Source: Xestospongia bergquistia
Taxonomy: Eukaryota; Porifera; Demospongiae; Haplosclerida; Petrosiidae
Reading direction: 5' to 3'
Length of the DNA: 64,000 nt
Assembly (NCBI GenBank): GCA_963965975.1
Contig: OZ014411.1
Span: forward strand, 6,557,001 to 6,621,000
Part shown: positions 35,918 through 48,500 of the stretch, in pieces
Layout: each line of letters begins with the position of its first letter
Position numbering within the stretch: position 1 is the stretch's first letter
Made by a program: the position numbers and the translations under genes
The notes under the pieces: model-generated
What the model was told of the DNA's origin: nothing
Database searches by the model: none
What the model saw: only the letters and a program-made list of their open reading frames with translations

Positions 35918-36580
35918 ATGATGATAATGATGCCTTCTGTTAGAGTGTTCATTCATATTTTTCTCCTATTGTGTACCATTTTATTTTGTAGCTCTCTAGA
36001 CTGTCCTCCATTGACTGCAGGAAACGTTGATACATTACTGCGTAATTTTCTTGGAATGGCTAATCCATCATTAAACAGTTTCACTCCAGTCTGTCTGTCT
36101 GCTTCATTTGCTATCAATAGATATCGGCATGCTGCAGTAGCTGTTAGCTACAACATTTCATCTCCTTCAATATTTTCATATTTAACTGGCCTATTATCAA
36201 GTAGATGTTTAAACAACTGGGACTGGGTGCCAGAGAACTTTTATGGTGGAACTAACAACAATGGACTCTTCAATCTACCTCTTTGTGAAAATTGTAGCGA
36301 TTGTAATGTGATATCAGGTCCAATACTACAATGTATTCGTAAGTTATTATTGTAATGATATATATATATATAGTATATACAATTGTATACCAACTAGTGT
36401 TAAAGTTAAAACTAAAAATATTACTTTCCTTTCTAGCATGCAATAGCACTTGTCTTAGTTTACAAGGTTCTGGTCGTTGCTTTGGTAGTGGACCCCAAGA
36501 CTGTTGTCCATTCTACTTTAGTGGAAATTGTACTACATCCTGTCCTCTTGGTCATGCTGCAAATAACACATTTATCTGTG
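35918..36580 (+). other. Receptor C: signal peptide and N-terminal Cys modules (exons 1-2)
   Basis: The leader core is FIHIFLLLCTILFCSS. Exon 1 continues with about 110 residues with cysteines at DCPP, PVCLS, RCLNNWDW, CENCSDC and LQC; fold not recognised. Joining exon 1 to exon 2 gives QCIPCNSTC. Exon 2 holds CFGSGPQDCCPFYFSGNC and TSCPLGHAAN, a furin-like Cys pattern. A pyrimidine-rich tract and TAG ending at 35904 mark a likely acceptor of a 5' UTR intron; the same arrangement is seen before the A and D starts, which is why ATG 35918 is preferred. Confidence 0.82.
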
Positions 36581-39500
36581 GTAAGTTAATAACTATATTC
36601 TACTAAACACAGTATAGGTAGCAAAAGTTCATTTATTGGACTTTGTATAAGTTTATCACTATTTTCTTAATTTTGGCATTGACATTCAAGTTTGACTAGA
36701 GATACTACAATCTGCATTATTTACTTGTAGTCAATGTGTCTGCAAGAGGTGTGTCTTTAACTCTGGCAACAAGCCAAGCATTCTTTGTGGACAATGTCAA
36801 TCAGGCCTTAGCTTAATTTTAGGATTATCAAATGTATTTTATGCAACAACCCTTATATAGACTTTATTTTTTTCATAGACTATAGTTTGGAATTATGCTA
36901 TAATTTACTAGAGATTGTTTGGAGGTTTAAATCCCTCAATCGTCACAATGCACACGTGTTCACATATACATATATTTAAAGTGCCTTTCTTTCCTTTTCA
37001 TAGAACAAGTCCCATCAATTGTGAACATAGACATTATGGGAGAAAAATATGGCTTTCTTTCTTCAGGATCAGTTGATAGGAATTATTATATTTATGATCG
37101 TACACAAGGCTTAGCTAACATGAACTTCACTATATTATGCACTTTTAATGCTGCTCCTAATATTGTTCCACTTCTAATAAATAACTCATATTGGCAGTTT
37201 AATTGGGTCAATGACACACTAGAGAAACTGTTTCAGGGAAAACCATTAAGGCTAACCACTGAAGTTACTCATACTGTTCCTACCTCATCTGGTAAGGTCA
37301 ATGTGACCTTTACTCCTGGCAGTTCTGTTGTCTTTGAACCAACCTTTGTGGATGATTTAATTGGGACATACGAGTGTGGTGTCAATAATGTTAGCTCAGT
37401 TAGTGAGTCTGTTCTTGTCCATCTCACTACAGGTACATTAATGATTCTTGTATATGTCCTTATATGGTATGAAGAGTTACACATTACATTGGCTTGACAA
37501 AATTATGTGCATATAACTTATTGTTATAGATTGATTGAATTTGTAGTAGGACAACAGTTGTTTGGTTATAATAATTTAACTTTGACCTTTATATCTCAAA
37601 ATACAACTTTCGTTTGCCTGTTCTCCTTTGAATAATTATTATAATAAAATGTAATAATGCTTGACTGTGAGTACTAATGAATGTCACATGTTCATCTTTA
37701 TTGATGAAAAATTAAAGTTACATATTACAAGTAAAGCATTAGACATATAAGGACATGTAATTTTTTCATTTAAATATAATAAAGCTTTAAAAGTGATTAA
37801 AAGATTAAAACTATACAGTTTATTGTAATCTAATATGTAATGTTGTTGTTTTTTCCTTTATTTTTCAGATAATCCTCTTCTTCTATATGAGGGTCCTTCA
37901 ATCTTAAATCTCATTTATCCAGTCAATTCCTTTTCTCTCTCACCACTTTATGCTGAATTTCGTTATCAGTTGTTTCAATCTATTGCCAACACACAACTAG
38001 AAGTGTATTACTTTGATAATGGATCTCCTGTATTTGGGTCTATATCTCTAATTAATGTTACAACACGTACTTATCAAGTCAATTTTAACCAGGCATTGCC
38101 ATTTGTGGCTGAAGTCTTTGTCAAATTGAATTTATCAAGTCAACTTAGAGAACCTGCTAAAACTACATCAATCACTATCAATTCTCATGGTTAGTACACT
38201 ATATACTCATGTCAGTGGATGCAATATAAATCTGGAAATTTTTGCATGTATACATTTCTATGTCATAAATATTGCTGTTATTATATTTTGTGGTTTAAAA
38301 GGATTATGATTATAATTAATACGAGTATTTTGTGGTTTGTAGTATTACATTTTCATTAAGCAACTACAAAAATTAATTGACTACAGAAACTCCCAGATCT
38401 ATAGTAATATAATTTCAGACGTCTCAAGTTATGCGTCACAATGACTAATGAAATTATTAAGTCATCTAGTTCTAATAATTTGTCTATACATTGTATAAAT
38501 AACAAGATGTTAGACAATATTGAGCCTTTAAATAGTAAAACTCTACTTTACATTATTCAAGAGTCCTCTCACTAATAAGAGTACTGTACTATTAAAGTTG
38601 TCTAGTAGGATTCTACCAAATTGATGAAATAGTAATAGAACTGACCCCTGTGTTGAAACAAGTCAAAACAATGCATTTCCAGATATTCTGTACCCCATCT
38701 TTTATTAAGAGTAATGCCTCTGATAGATGTGCATAGTTCATTGATAATCCTTTACTATAGCACTATAATCAGTAGACAATGTGTACATAGGTCCTAGTTG
38801 TTATTGATAAGTAATAGTATTGACCTTTTGTAATTTGACAAGGGTTACTGTTACATGTAATGACTAATTGGTCATTATAGAATTATGTTTGTTCATATCT
38901 TGTCTATTGTAATGATGTTATGACTGAACATGTTAATTGATTAGGTATATGTATTTTAACACAAATACAGCTACATGTATTAAAGTACCATATACATGTA
39001 AATATATTTTAGTAGTTGGCAGGCATAATTATGGTGTGATAGTTTTATAAATATAGAGAAGACAAACATGAATATATTCTCTGTAACAATACTCATAACA
39101 TACTATTAATTCTTACAGGTTTAAATGCTAACCCTAGTGGTCGTATTGATGCAGTAGTTGGTACTACAGTAGTGCTTAACTGTACATCTCTAGTACCATC
39201 AATCTCTACCGTGTGGATACTACCAAAACAAGGCAACAATATATCAGGACCTTCATTGATAATTGAAGCAGTAACAACTGATGATACTGATAGATATATA
39301 TGCTCTATTAATGACAACAGTTATCCTTCTGGTGTTACAAATTCTATAATTGTTACTCTAATTGTTTATTTCAGTAAGTTATAATACATTGTTATGAAAT
39401 AATGGTTTATATCATACTTGTTGTATTTCAAACAATGAGATGTACATGTAAGTAAATATCTAGTTATTGACCTAAATTTTGGAATTTTCTTTTTGTTTGA

Positions 39501-42500
39501 ACATATAACAACTTAATACATGACCTATTAAACATTATAATAAAATCTCAGTGTTATTTAACAATTTTTTCAGCTGTTGTTTTTGCCTCTGGGAAAGCTA
39601 ATATTCTAGTCAACCAATGTACAGTAGGAGAATTTCTACTTAATATTGGCTTTTGTTTGCATCAGCTGTTATTTGATTAAAAATTAATAATAGGAAGAAC
39701 CTGTTTAATGTACAATGTAGCAGGAGGCTTAAATAGAGCCACAAGCAGAAGGAGCATGTATCTACATGATATACATGTGCAGTATCAATTTAAGAATGGC
39801 CATATAAGGAAATGACGTAGTTAATTGTATTCATACTTGTCAGTCCTCAAGCATCAAATATTGATATGAGCTGACTATTTTAGTTTGTCTAATGCCATAG
39901 TTGTGCAGTTTATACATTCCTCTCTTCTAGGCTAGGCTATGGACTCCTGAGTATACACAATATAGTTGAGACATTCTGACTTGTTATAAATTGTTATAGT
40001 TCAATGAATTAATTCTAATGATATTTCTTTCTATAGATGATGTTGTTCTACGCAGAGGTGTTAATGTACTTCCTAATCCATCTATTATCAATAATATCCC
40101 TCGTTCTAGCATTACTATTATATGTAATGGTTTGCCAGGCAATGGAGGTTTGGTATGGACATCAGACTCTAATGTATATCCCAATGATCTCTCAAATTTT
40201 AATGGAAGTGCTATTTTGGTGAATGAGACTGGACTTAATGAATTGAGTTTGGTTTTGCAGTGTTCAGTAATCAATTTTTTAGGTACTAATTTCACATGCC
40301 ATTCCTCTGAATCAAATAACAATGTGTCAGTATATCTCACAACAGGTGAGTTTAATACTCTACAATAAAACATGGACATACAGTACTATCTGACAATGTT
40401 AAAATCACTTTTACTTCAGCATTTCCTGTAACATTACTGCTCATTTGAAGTTTCTATACATTATTGCATGCATCATCCAATTCATTTAACAATACTTGTA
40501 ACTTCAGTAATGATTACACTCAATTACAGGATATGTTTGTAAATAACAAATGTATTGTACTATGGAGACATGAAACCACATACTAATAAGTATATATAAT
40601 TAATACAATTTCACAATAAACTTGCTATACAAGACTATATATAGTAGATATATAATATGAAAATTAAGTATTGGTCAGTCCAATAAAACCTTGAGCATTT
40701 AATAAAAGTGTTAATTATATACTTAATGATAATATATATGTATCAGCCGTTTTCTCTATCTTACTTTCTATAGATATTTATTACATCTCTTTATTATCTG
40801 TGCCAATATTACCATTAATAGTTGGACAACAAGTATCTATATTCTTTCTAGCAGCATATGATAATCCAGGATATGTCAATTCATCAACAAGTAGAATCTC
40901 TGCAAGTTTACTGGACCAATCAGTCAATCTACCCTTCACTCAAACAAGTTTTAATATTTTTACATATGAAGTTGCATTTACTGCATCATTCTTGTTTAAT
41001 ACAACTCTGAGAATACTAGTTATTGGTAAGTAATTGTGATTAACATGTACGCTTTATCAGTTTTATCATTTTACAGAAAATTCTAGACTTGTTACTCTAT
41101 CTGTTATTGGTAAGTTGTTAACTTATATTGAATAATAAACCAATCCTTTTGTAAAGTAGGAAAATTTTTAAGGATGATAATTTTAATATAAATATAATAT
41201 AAAAAGTTAAATAAATTTCACTGAAACTCAATGAAAAACCCACACTCATAAATTTAATTGAATTTTTGTGATTAATATGTTCACATTCTGCTTCAATGAA
41301 GTTGAAAATTTATCTCATGAGCTGATAGCCTCTTTTCCAAATAATTGTTACTGGAGGACGCTGAGAAGAATGTGGATACTCTTATATGACCAGATGTTTG
41401 AATGTCCGGTCATGTGAGAGTAGGTTATATTAATTAAATTACTAAATGTCTTGCATGTTCTTTTTTGTGGTAATAATTTGTACATACGTATGCAATACAG
41501 TAATCAGACTACCTTGACATTAAGTAAGACTAACATTTGCATTACAGCCAAAGAAGGTGGAAAAAATTGTAACATTAAATTTTGCAGTATGCTATGAAAA
41601 AAAGGAAAGTTAATGACCTTAAAAATTTACTGTTATACAATAGATATCCTTACAGAATTTATTTTGTTTTGTAATTAATAGTCCATTGTTACTAAAGAAC
41701 ATTGTTATAATAATCAATATAAATGACATGAAAGGAGAGTAGACAGAAGCTATGCAGGATGAAATGAAGTAGCTATTACATGTTCTTCTTGTAATTACAG
41801 TTATAGTTGTGGTATGAACATATAGTTGGCATTTCATTTATTAGTTAGTAGTTACTTACATGTTAATCAATGACATGTCAATGTGTACTGTACTACTGAT
41901 TTATATGTATATACATTTCTCATCAATTTAGCACCTCCATTAACTGTGGAAACAAAACCTCCATATCATGTTGTTTCTTACAATTATTCCTTTTTACGAT
42001 GTATATCACAATCACCTGTGACCTGGATAGACAAGTAAGTAATATTATACTCTTACAATATTCATAACATACTGCATTAGTATCAAGATATAAAATGTTC
42101 ATAAATTAACTTTAAGAATCATTGAAATAAGTCTTGTCTAATATATTATTATTATTATAATACCCAAATCAATAATTGTGAAGGTTGTATATATGGATAA
42201 AGTGTTGAGGCTTCTTTTTTATCAGTTTTATTTATTATATGAAATAAAACTCAGAGAACAGGACTATAATAAGTCAAATAGTTGAAATTAGACAAATAAA
42301 ATAGAAACCAATATGTGATTGATAATATATTGTGTTTTTACCAAATATGGTAAGTAATCTTTCATTCCATTTTTTCTACTACATGTAGTTCTACTGGTCA
42401 ATTTTTGACAGCTCCTAATTACAATATATCATCAATTTTTCCTGGCAAGATCTCATTCACTCCATATATTATAAATATCTACAACTCCAACTACCCTCCG

Positions 42501-45500
42501 ATAAATTTAGGTCTAACTTCATTACGACCTGTAGCTAATGACTGGCCTCAATTTGAGAGAATGACATTTGTATGTACAATATGTGATGACATGGACCTCA
42601 ATACTACAACCTGTACTCCTGATGAATATCTGAACCCTCAATATCTTCCAGTACAAGTACTTTATCGTGAGCTATAAAATATATTAACACCTCTATTTAA
42701 TTGGAATAGTACAGTCATAGGATAGACCAAAGTGGACCAGGCTTCCTCAAGCATTACAAAATCATGCTTACACTTGTACAATTAAGCAGACTTAAGGCAT
42801 TATATGGCTCTGTAGACACTCTACGGTTCCTAGTAATACAAGGTTGTGAGTGCATGCATCATACATTAAACATTATATATAGACTTGCTGTACTTAGGAA
42901 ATGTTGATGTATTTATTTAGATACATCTTTTTTTGTCCACTATACCATGTGTACTTTTCCCCTGCACTAGTCTAATTTGATTATTCTTATTAAAGAGGTG
43001 TCTTCTTTACAATTTTGTTTGATACATTTACATGTAATTCATAATAGAGAATCCATTTTATTTAAACATGTAATTCATAATAGAGAATCCATTTTATTTA
43101 AAATGGGTTTTCTTGCAATGTTGTTTTTACATCTTAATTTATAGTTTATTGAGCTCTTATTAGTCAACATCAAAATATTATTTGTTTTCTTTTAACTTAC
43201 AGATCCAGTTTCTCTCTTTATCAATGACCAATCACTTTACAACAGAAGTGTTATTACTCAATTACGAAAATCTAATATAACTCTGTCTTGTTTATCAACT
43301 AGAGATCATAGTAATCTCATGTTCTTTACAGACAATGCTAACATTTCAGATTATTTATCAAGTGGTAACTACAGTCAACCTTTGGTTTTATCGGATATGG
43401 TATCAATTGAAGTAACAGTGGTTGATAACTATCAGATTATATTGGTGTTCTCAGGTCCATTTTTAGCTGAACTCACTGGTACTTATGGTTGTCTCTCTAA
43501 CACATCTGGTGTGAGATCAACAATACTTCTAGTTTATGGTAGGTACACAATGTCCATGTATTCTGTGTTAAAATACCTCATACCTTGGTATATGATCCTA
43601 TATATGACTATAATATTTAGATATTGTCTCATTTGTTGTTATATATAGCACAGAAATATTGTAAAGCTGGTTTATTTCTTTTTAAATACGTACAGAGTCT
43701 GTTTTTATACGAGTTAATAGACTTCCATGTTTAGATATTGTCCACGTACAACATTCAAATTAACTGTTTGTATGCAGTTAATTTTGTCATTTGGAAAATT
43801 TGCAAAAAATGTATGTAGAAAAATAACAGACATCAGTTATCGATGCACAGGAAATAACAGAATAGTTCAATATAGTATCATTTCACTAGTACAAGTTTTC
43901 TTACATTATTATGTGGTATATTGTAAGTATGTAATGATAGTCATCATATTATTGCTGGATATTTGATTTTATTAATAATTTATATGCCCATTGTGTTCTT
44001 AACTAACAGATGAGTACTATGTGTCACTGGACACAGAGCCAGTACTGGACTTAACATTAGGTACAACAGTCCCAATACCCTTTAGAGCAAGTTTTAATGT
44101 AAGTGGCTCACCTCAAGGATCTATGTCTACATTTCAAGATTTAAGATTTGTGTACCCTGCTGTTCATAGTCTTGACACAATAAAATATGAGATCTCACCT
44201 TATAACTATATCCTCTATCTGAACCCTGTAGTAGGAGGAATTAATGGAACCACTACAATACGTAATAGTATGTTTAACAACACTACACATAACTCCAAAT
44301 ATCCATGCACAATTACATGTATGTATATGCACACATGCACATATATTCAAATATGCAAATTTGTTTGGTTTAACTGTCCTCCTTTTTTATTAATAGTTGA
44401 AGTTGCATCATGGGCTGTTAACTTCACAGTTAATATTATTGGTAAGTTATATTAGAATGGACTTGTAATGTTGTATGTATACTTTATTAAAAACCTCTAT
44501 ATTATGTATACTGCATGCTATTAAAATTAATATATTGGAATTCTTACTTTAATCTTTGTGTTTTGTGCACAACTATTAACAAGTCAGAGGATACAGTATG
44601 TGATATGGTGGATTTTTACTATCACAATAACCTCTTAATAATAGGAATACATATATATATTAAATAGTATATACTATTGGACTAATAATTATGTTATATT
44701 TTATTCTGTGTATAGTACCAACTCTAACTCCATCCAATACTTTGGTTGTTGTTCCTGAAGGACAAAGTGCCAATTTATCATGTATTCCCAGTAACAGTCA
44801 AGTCAGGATACTCTGGTTCTTTACGCCTCAACTTTCCTCTAAATTTATTCGAATTTCTCCTGGTTCCTGTTATGCCTTTGATAGTCCTCTTCAACATACA
44901 TTAACTATTCTTAATACAACAAATGCTAACACAGAAGGCACATATTATTGCTATGTTGATGGTGATATTGCTCAAGTTTATGTTAGACGTGAAACAATCA
45001 TCTTCAATGTCACACAGAGTATGTTATAATATTATATCATTGTTATAATGTACTTGGTAATTTCTTACTATTTTAATTTCATCAAAAACAATATGATTCA
45101 TAAAAATTGTTGTACTGTTCAATACAGAATTAGCTGTGTTGTTGCATGCACAATGACAAATAAACCAAGACATTCTCGATAATGTTATTTTTATTAAATT
45201 GTGTGCTAATATATATTAGTCTTCATTTGTCCTATTCTCAGTTCATTATTTTGTTTTTTTATAATAATAGCTTGTCCATCATCCGTTGATGGTGGTATGA
45301 CATGGCCTGCTACAATTGAAGGAATGTCTGTTGAAATGCCATGTAGTTCTGGGTCATCACATTTCAGGTAAAATCTTAACATTATCAAAAGCTTTGGATG
45401 ATTCTGCTTATTTACCTAACTAAAAACACTGATGTATGTGTGTGTGTGCACATGTTTGATTAATTTTAAAACTGAATCATTAGAATTACTGTCACAGTAC

Positions 45501-48500
45501 TTGAAATATCTATTCCATCAATGCAGTAGAGATTACTGTAGTAGGTCATGGTAAATGTATAGTTACTTTATCTAGCATTCCTTAAATTTACAGGTATTCA
45601 GTTTACAGGTTACTTAGCATTATCATTTTTGACAAAGGAACAGTATAACAATATTATTTTTTACTATTCATAGAAGTCTTACAATATGATGTACAGTATA
45701 TGTACTTCATTTTATATAGTACATCTATTGTGTTTGCAACTCGTTATTGTCTTGAAGGAAGGGTGTGGTCTCCTATCCAGTTCTCAGGTTGTACTCTAGT
45801 ATCTGGTGGAATAACTCCATTTGAACTGATTACTATGAAACTGGAAAATGCAACCACTATTAATGCTGTACAAGACATGGAAACACAAATAGCTTCAGAG
45901 GTAATAGACAGACTGACTTTATATTTTCATTATTTTTTATTGTATGTAGTTGTGCATGTATATGATAGATCTAAACTATAGATATACTTGTCACCTTTGT
46001 TTTCTTTTGAAACTCTCTCTCTCTCTCCACTTCTTCTATTTCTCCAGTTAAAGGCTGCATTAGCCTCTACAAACCCAACAATTGTTAGCGTTTCAATCAC
46101 CAATTATATTAAACTTGGTTCATATGTGTATGTTATATCTGAGGCTTTCTTCAATCCATTGAATACAGCAAGATTTGATCCATCACCAGTGAGTTCAAAT
46201 ATCAAAGTGCAATATGTCAATGAATGATTTGTTTTTAAAATCATTTTATTTCCAACTACCATGTCAAAATAGATAGTTCTGTGTCTACTCAAAAGATGAT
46301 AGAAATGTTGTCACTTATTGTTCTTTTAAATAGTTACAACAATTGAGATCATTAAGTGAATTTATTGTATCATCATCAGAGACAACAAACTATGGATTCC
46401 AACCTTCAGGTAAACTAAATCGTAAGAAATATACTGTTTACTAATTTAAATGTATTATTTTAAGAATAAAGTTGTTTTCTTATAGTATTAATAATTATAA
46501 TATTTTCCACTTTGAGCTCATAATAAAAAATACTCATAAAGAGAAGATATAACAAATCACAATTGAAATTGACTGATTAAAGTTTCATTACAGAATTAGA
46601 GTCTATAAGAACAAAGGATAACATTTTACATTGGATGTGTATGTTATTAATGCTTATAGTTCAATAACGTAGTAGTCTGACAATATATTGCAGGGGACCC
46701 TTGTTTATCATTTGTATCGATATGTTTCCATTATGGATTACTATTACTTTTTATATGCATGAAATCATAGAAAATTTGAATGATGTAGTAATGCAAAACT
46801 AATAATTTGAAATGGACATGTACTTAGAAAACTATATTCAGTGAATGATGTTTTTTTCCACAGATGTTTGTGAATGTTTCCCTTCAATATATGACAGTGG
46901 ATCATCTTTATCTCCTGGTGGTGGTAATGGAAAAGATCCTGTTACCTTATTTCAACATCTCTGTTTTGGAGTAGCAGCAGAGCCTTGTCTGTGTATCCTG
47001 AGTACTATATGCACAGTACGTTATGTACATATATATTGATGAGTTGACAGCATACCTTTATACTACATTAATGTACTGTATGTAAAGGCATATAGTAATA
47101 AGTGTAGTAATAGTGTCTAGGGAGTTAAGACAGGAGAGCCAAATGGAAAATATGGAGAAGACATCAAGCGCTCCAAAATCTTACAGCACCTTATTAATTT
47201 CATGAGCATTTGATCAATTATTACACTTAATTACATATTAATAGCTATATTGTGATTGAAGCTTCTAGACTTCTTGCTCTTCTTCTTCTTCCAGCATTTA
47301 TAATCACTATATAGCCTTTTTAACTTTTTTTATTTGGTAATGGGATAGTTCAGCCCAAGTCAACAAGAGGGGGATAACAACCCACTCATAGACATAGGTT
47401 TGAATTATTGTGACATGTTTTACAGACTATACTTATAGAACAAATAAGTCACAATAAAAAGTGTGTCACTTTTAAAAAATAGCAAAAAATAATTTCATGA
47501 TTATTTCTTATTTTAGTGTCAAAATCCATATGTTGGTAGCAATGGTATAATTACTAACTGTACAGTTGACAGTGATTCTGATGGTATTCCAGATACTGCT
47601 CTCACTACAATGTATGCTTCTGAGTGTATCAATACTAGTACTGCCTTGTATTGTATCAATGATACATGCCCTAATATCTATAACCCTGAACAAACTCCTC
47701 CAGTCTGTGATAATACTAGTAAGTGTATATAATATAGTACATAGTTGTAAGAACATGGTTGAAACTGAGGATAATACATTTATTCTGGTCTTAGTATAGA
47801 ATCCATATACATTTGTTTATTTAATAATGAGAATTAGCTTCTTGTGACAGTGCTCTATTATCTATAGATAATTTACAATTTTTTGTGCTAGTTAGTTAGG
47901 AAAGAAATGTTTTATTCCGAAATACATATTCACTTTCTTATTATTTTTCTTAGCATAATTTTAAATTTTTCTTTTGAAGAATTCTTCAAAGTAGGGGTGC
48001 TATATTGTTCCTCAGTTCATACACCTATGTAATATGTACATACAGTACTACTGTTCACTTGGTAATTTCATTGAGGTATTGGAAACTTCAAAATGTTATA
48101 CCAAATATCCCTTTAAAGACCATGACATATAGGTTTATTTTTTCATATATGATTAGAAATTTTCATGGATCAGTGCCTACCACAAAAGTAGTTTTATCCA
48201 CTTGATATATACAGCATTACTGTACATATGATACATGTAATTTCACTGTTAAGAGATATTGTAAAGTTATTCCATATGCTACATGTATTATATGTATTGT
48301 AACTGTTATTGTCTCATAGCTGTTCCAGTTAATGGAAGTTGTTTAGCTGAGACAGATAGTACTTGGCGTATCTATTGGCCAAACAGTCCTCCTAACACAA
48401 AAGTGTTTCAAACTTGCCCAGGAGGAGCTACTCTTACTATTGGTGAGTTGTGAAAAGCTGATAAATATCTTAACATTAAGGCAACATACATGTAATTAAT

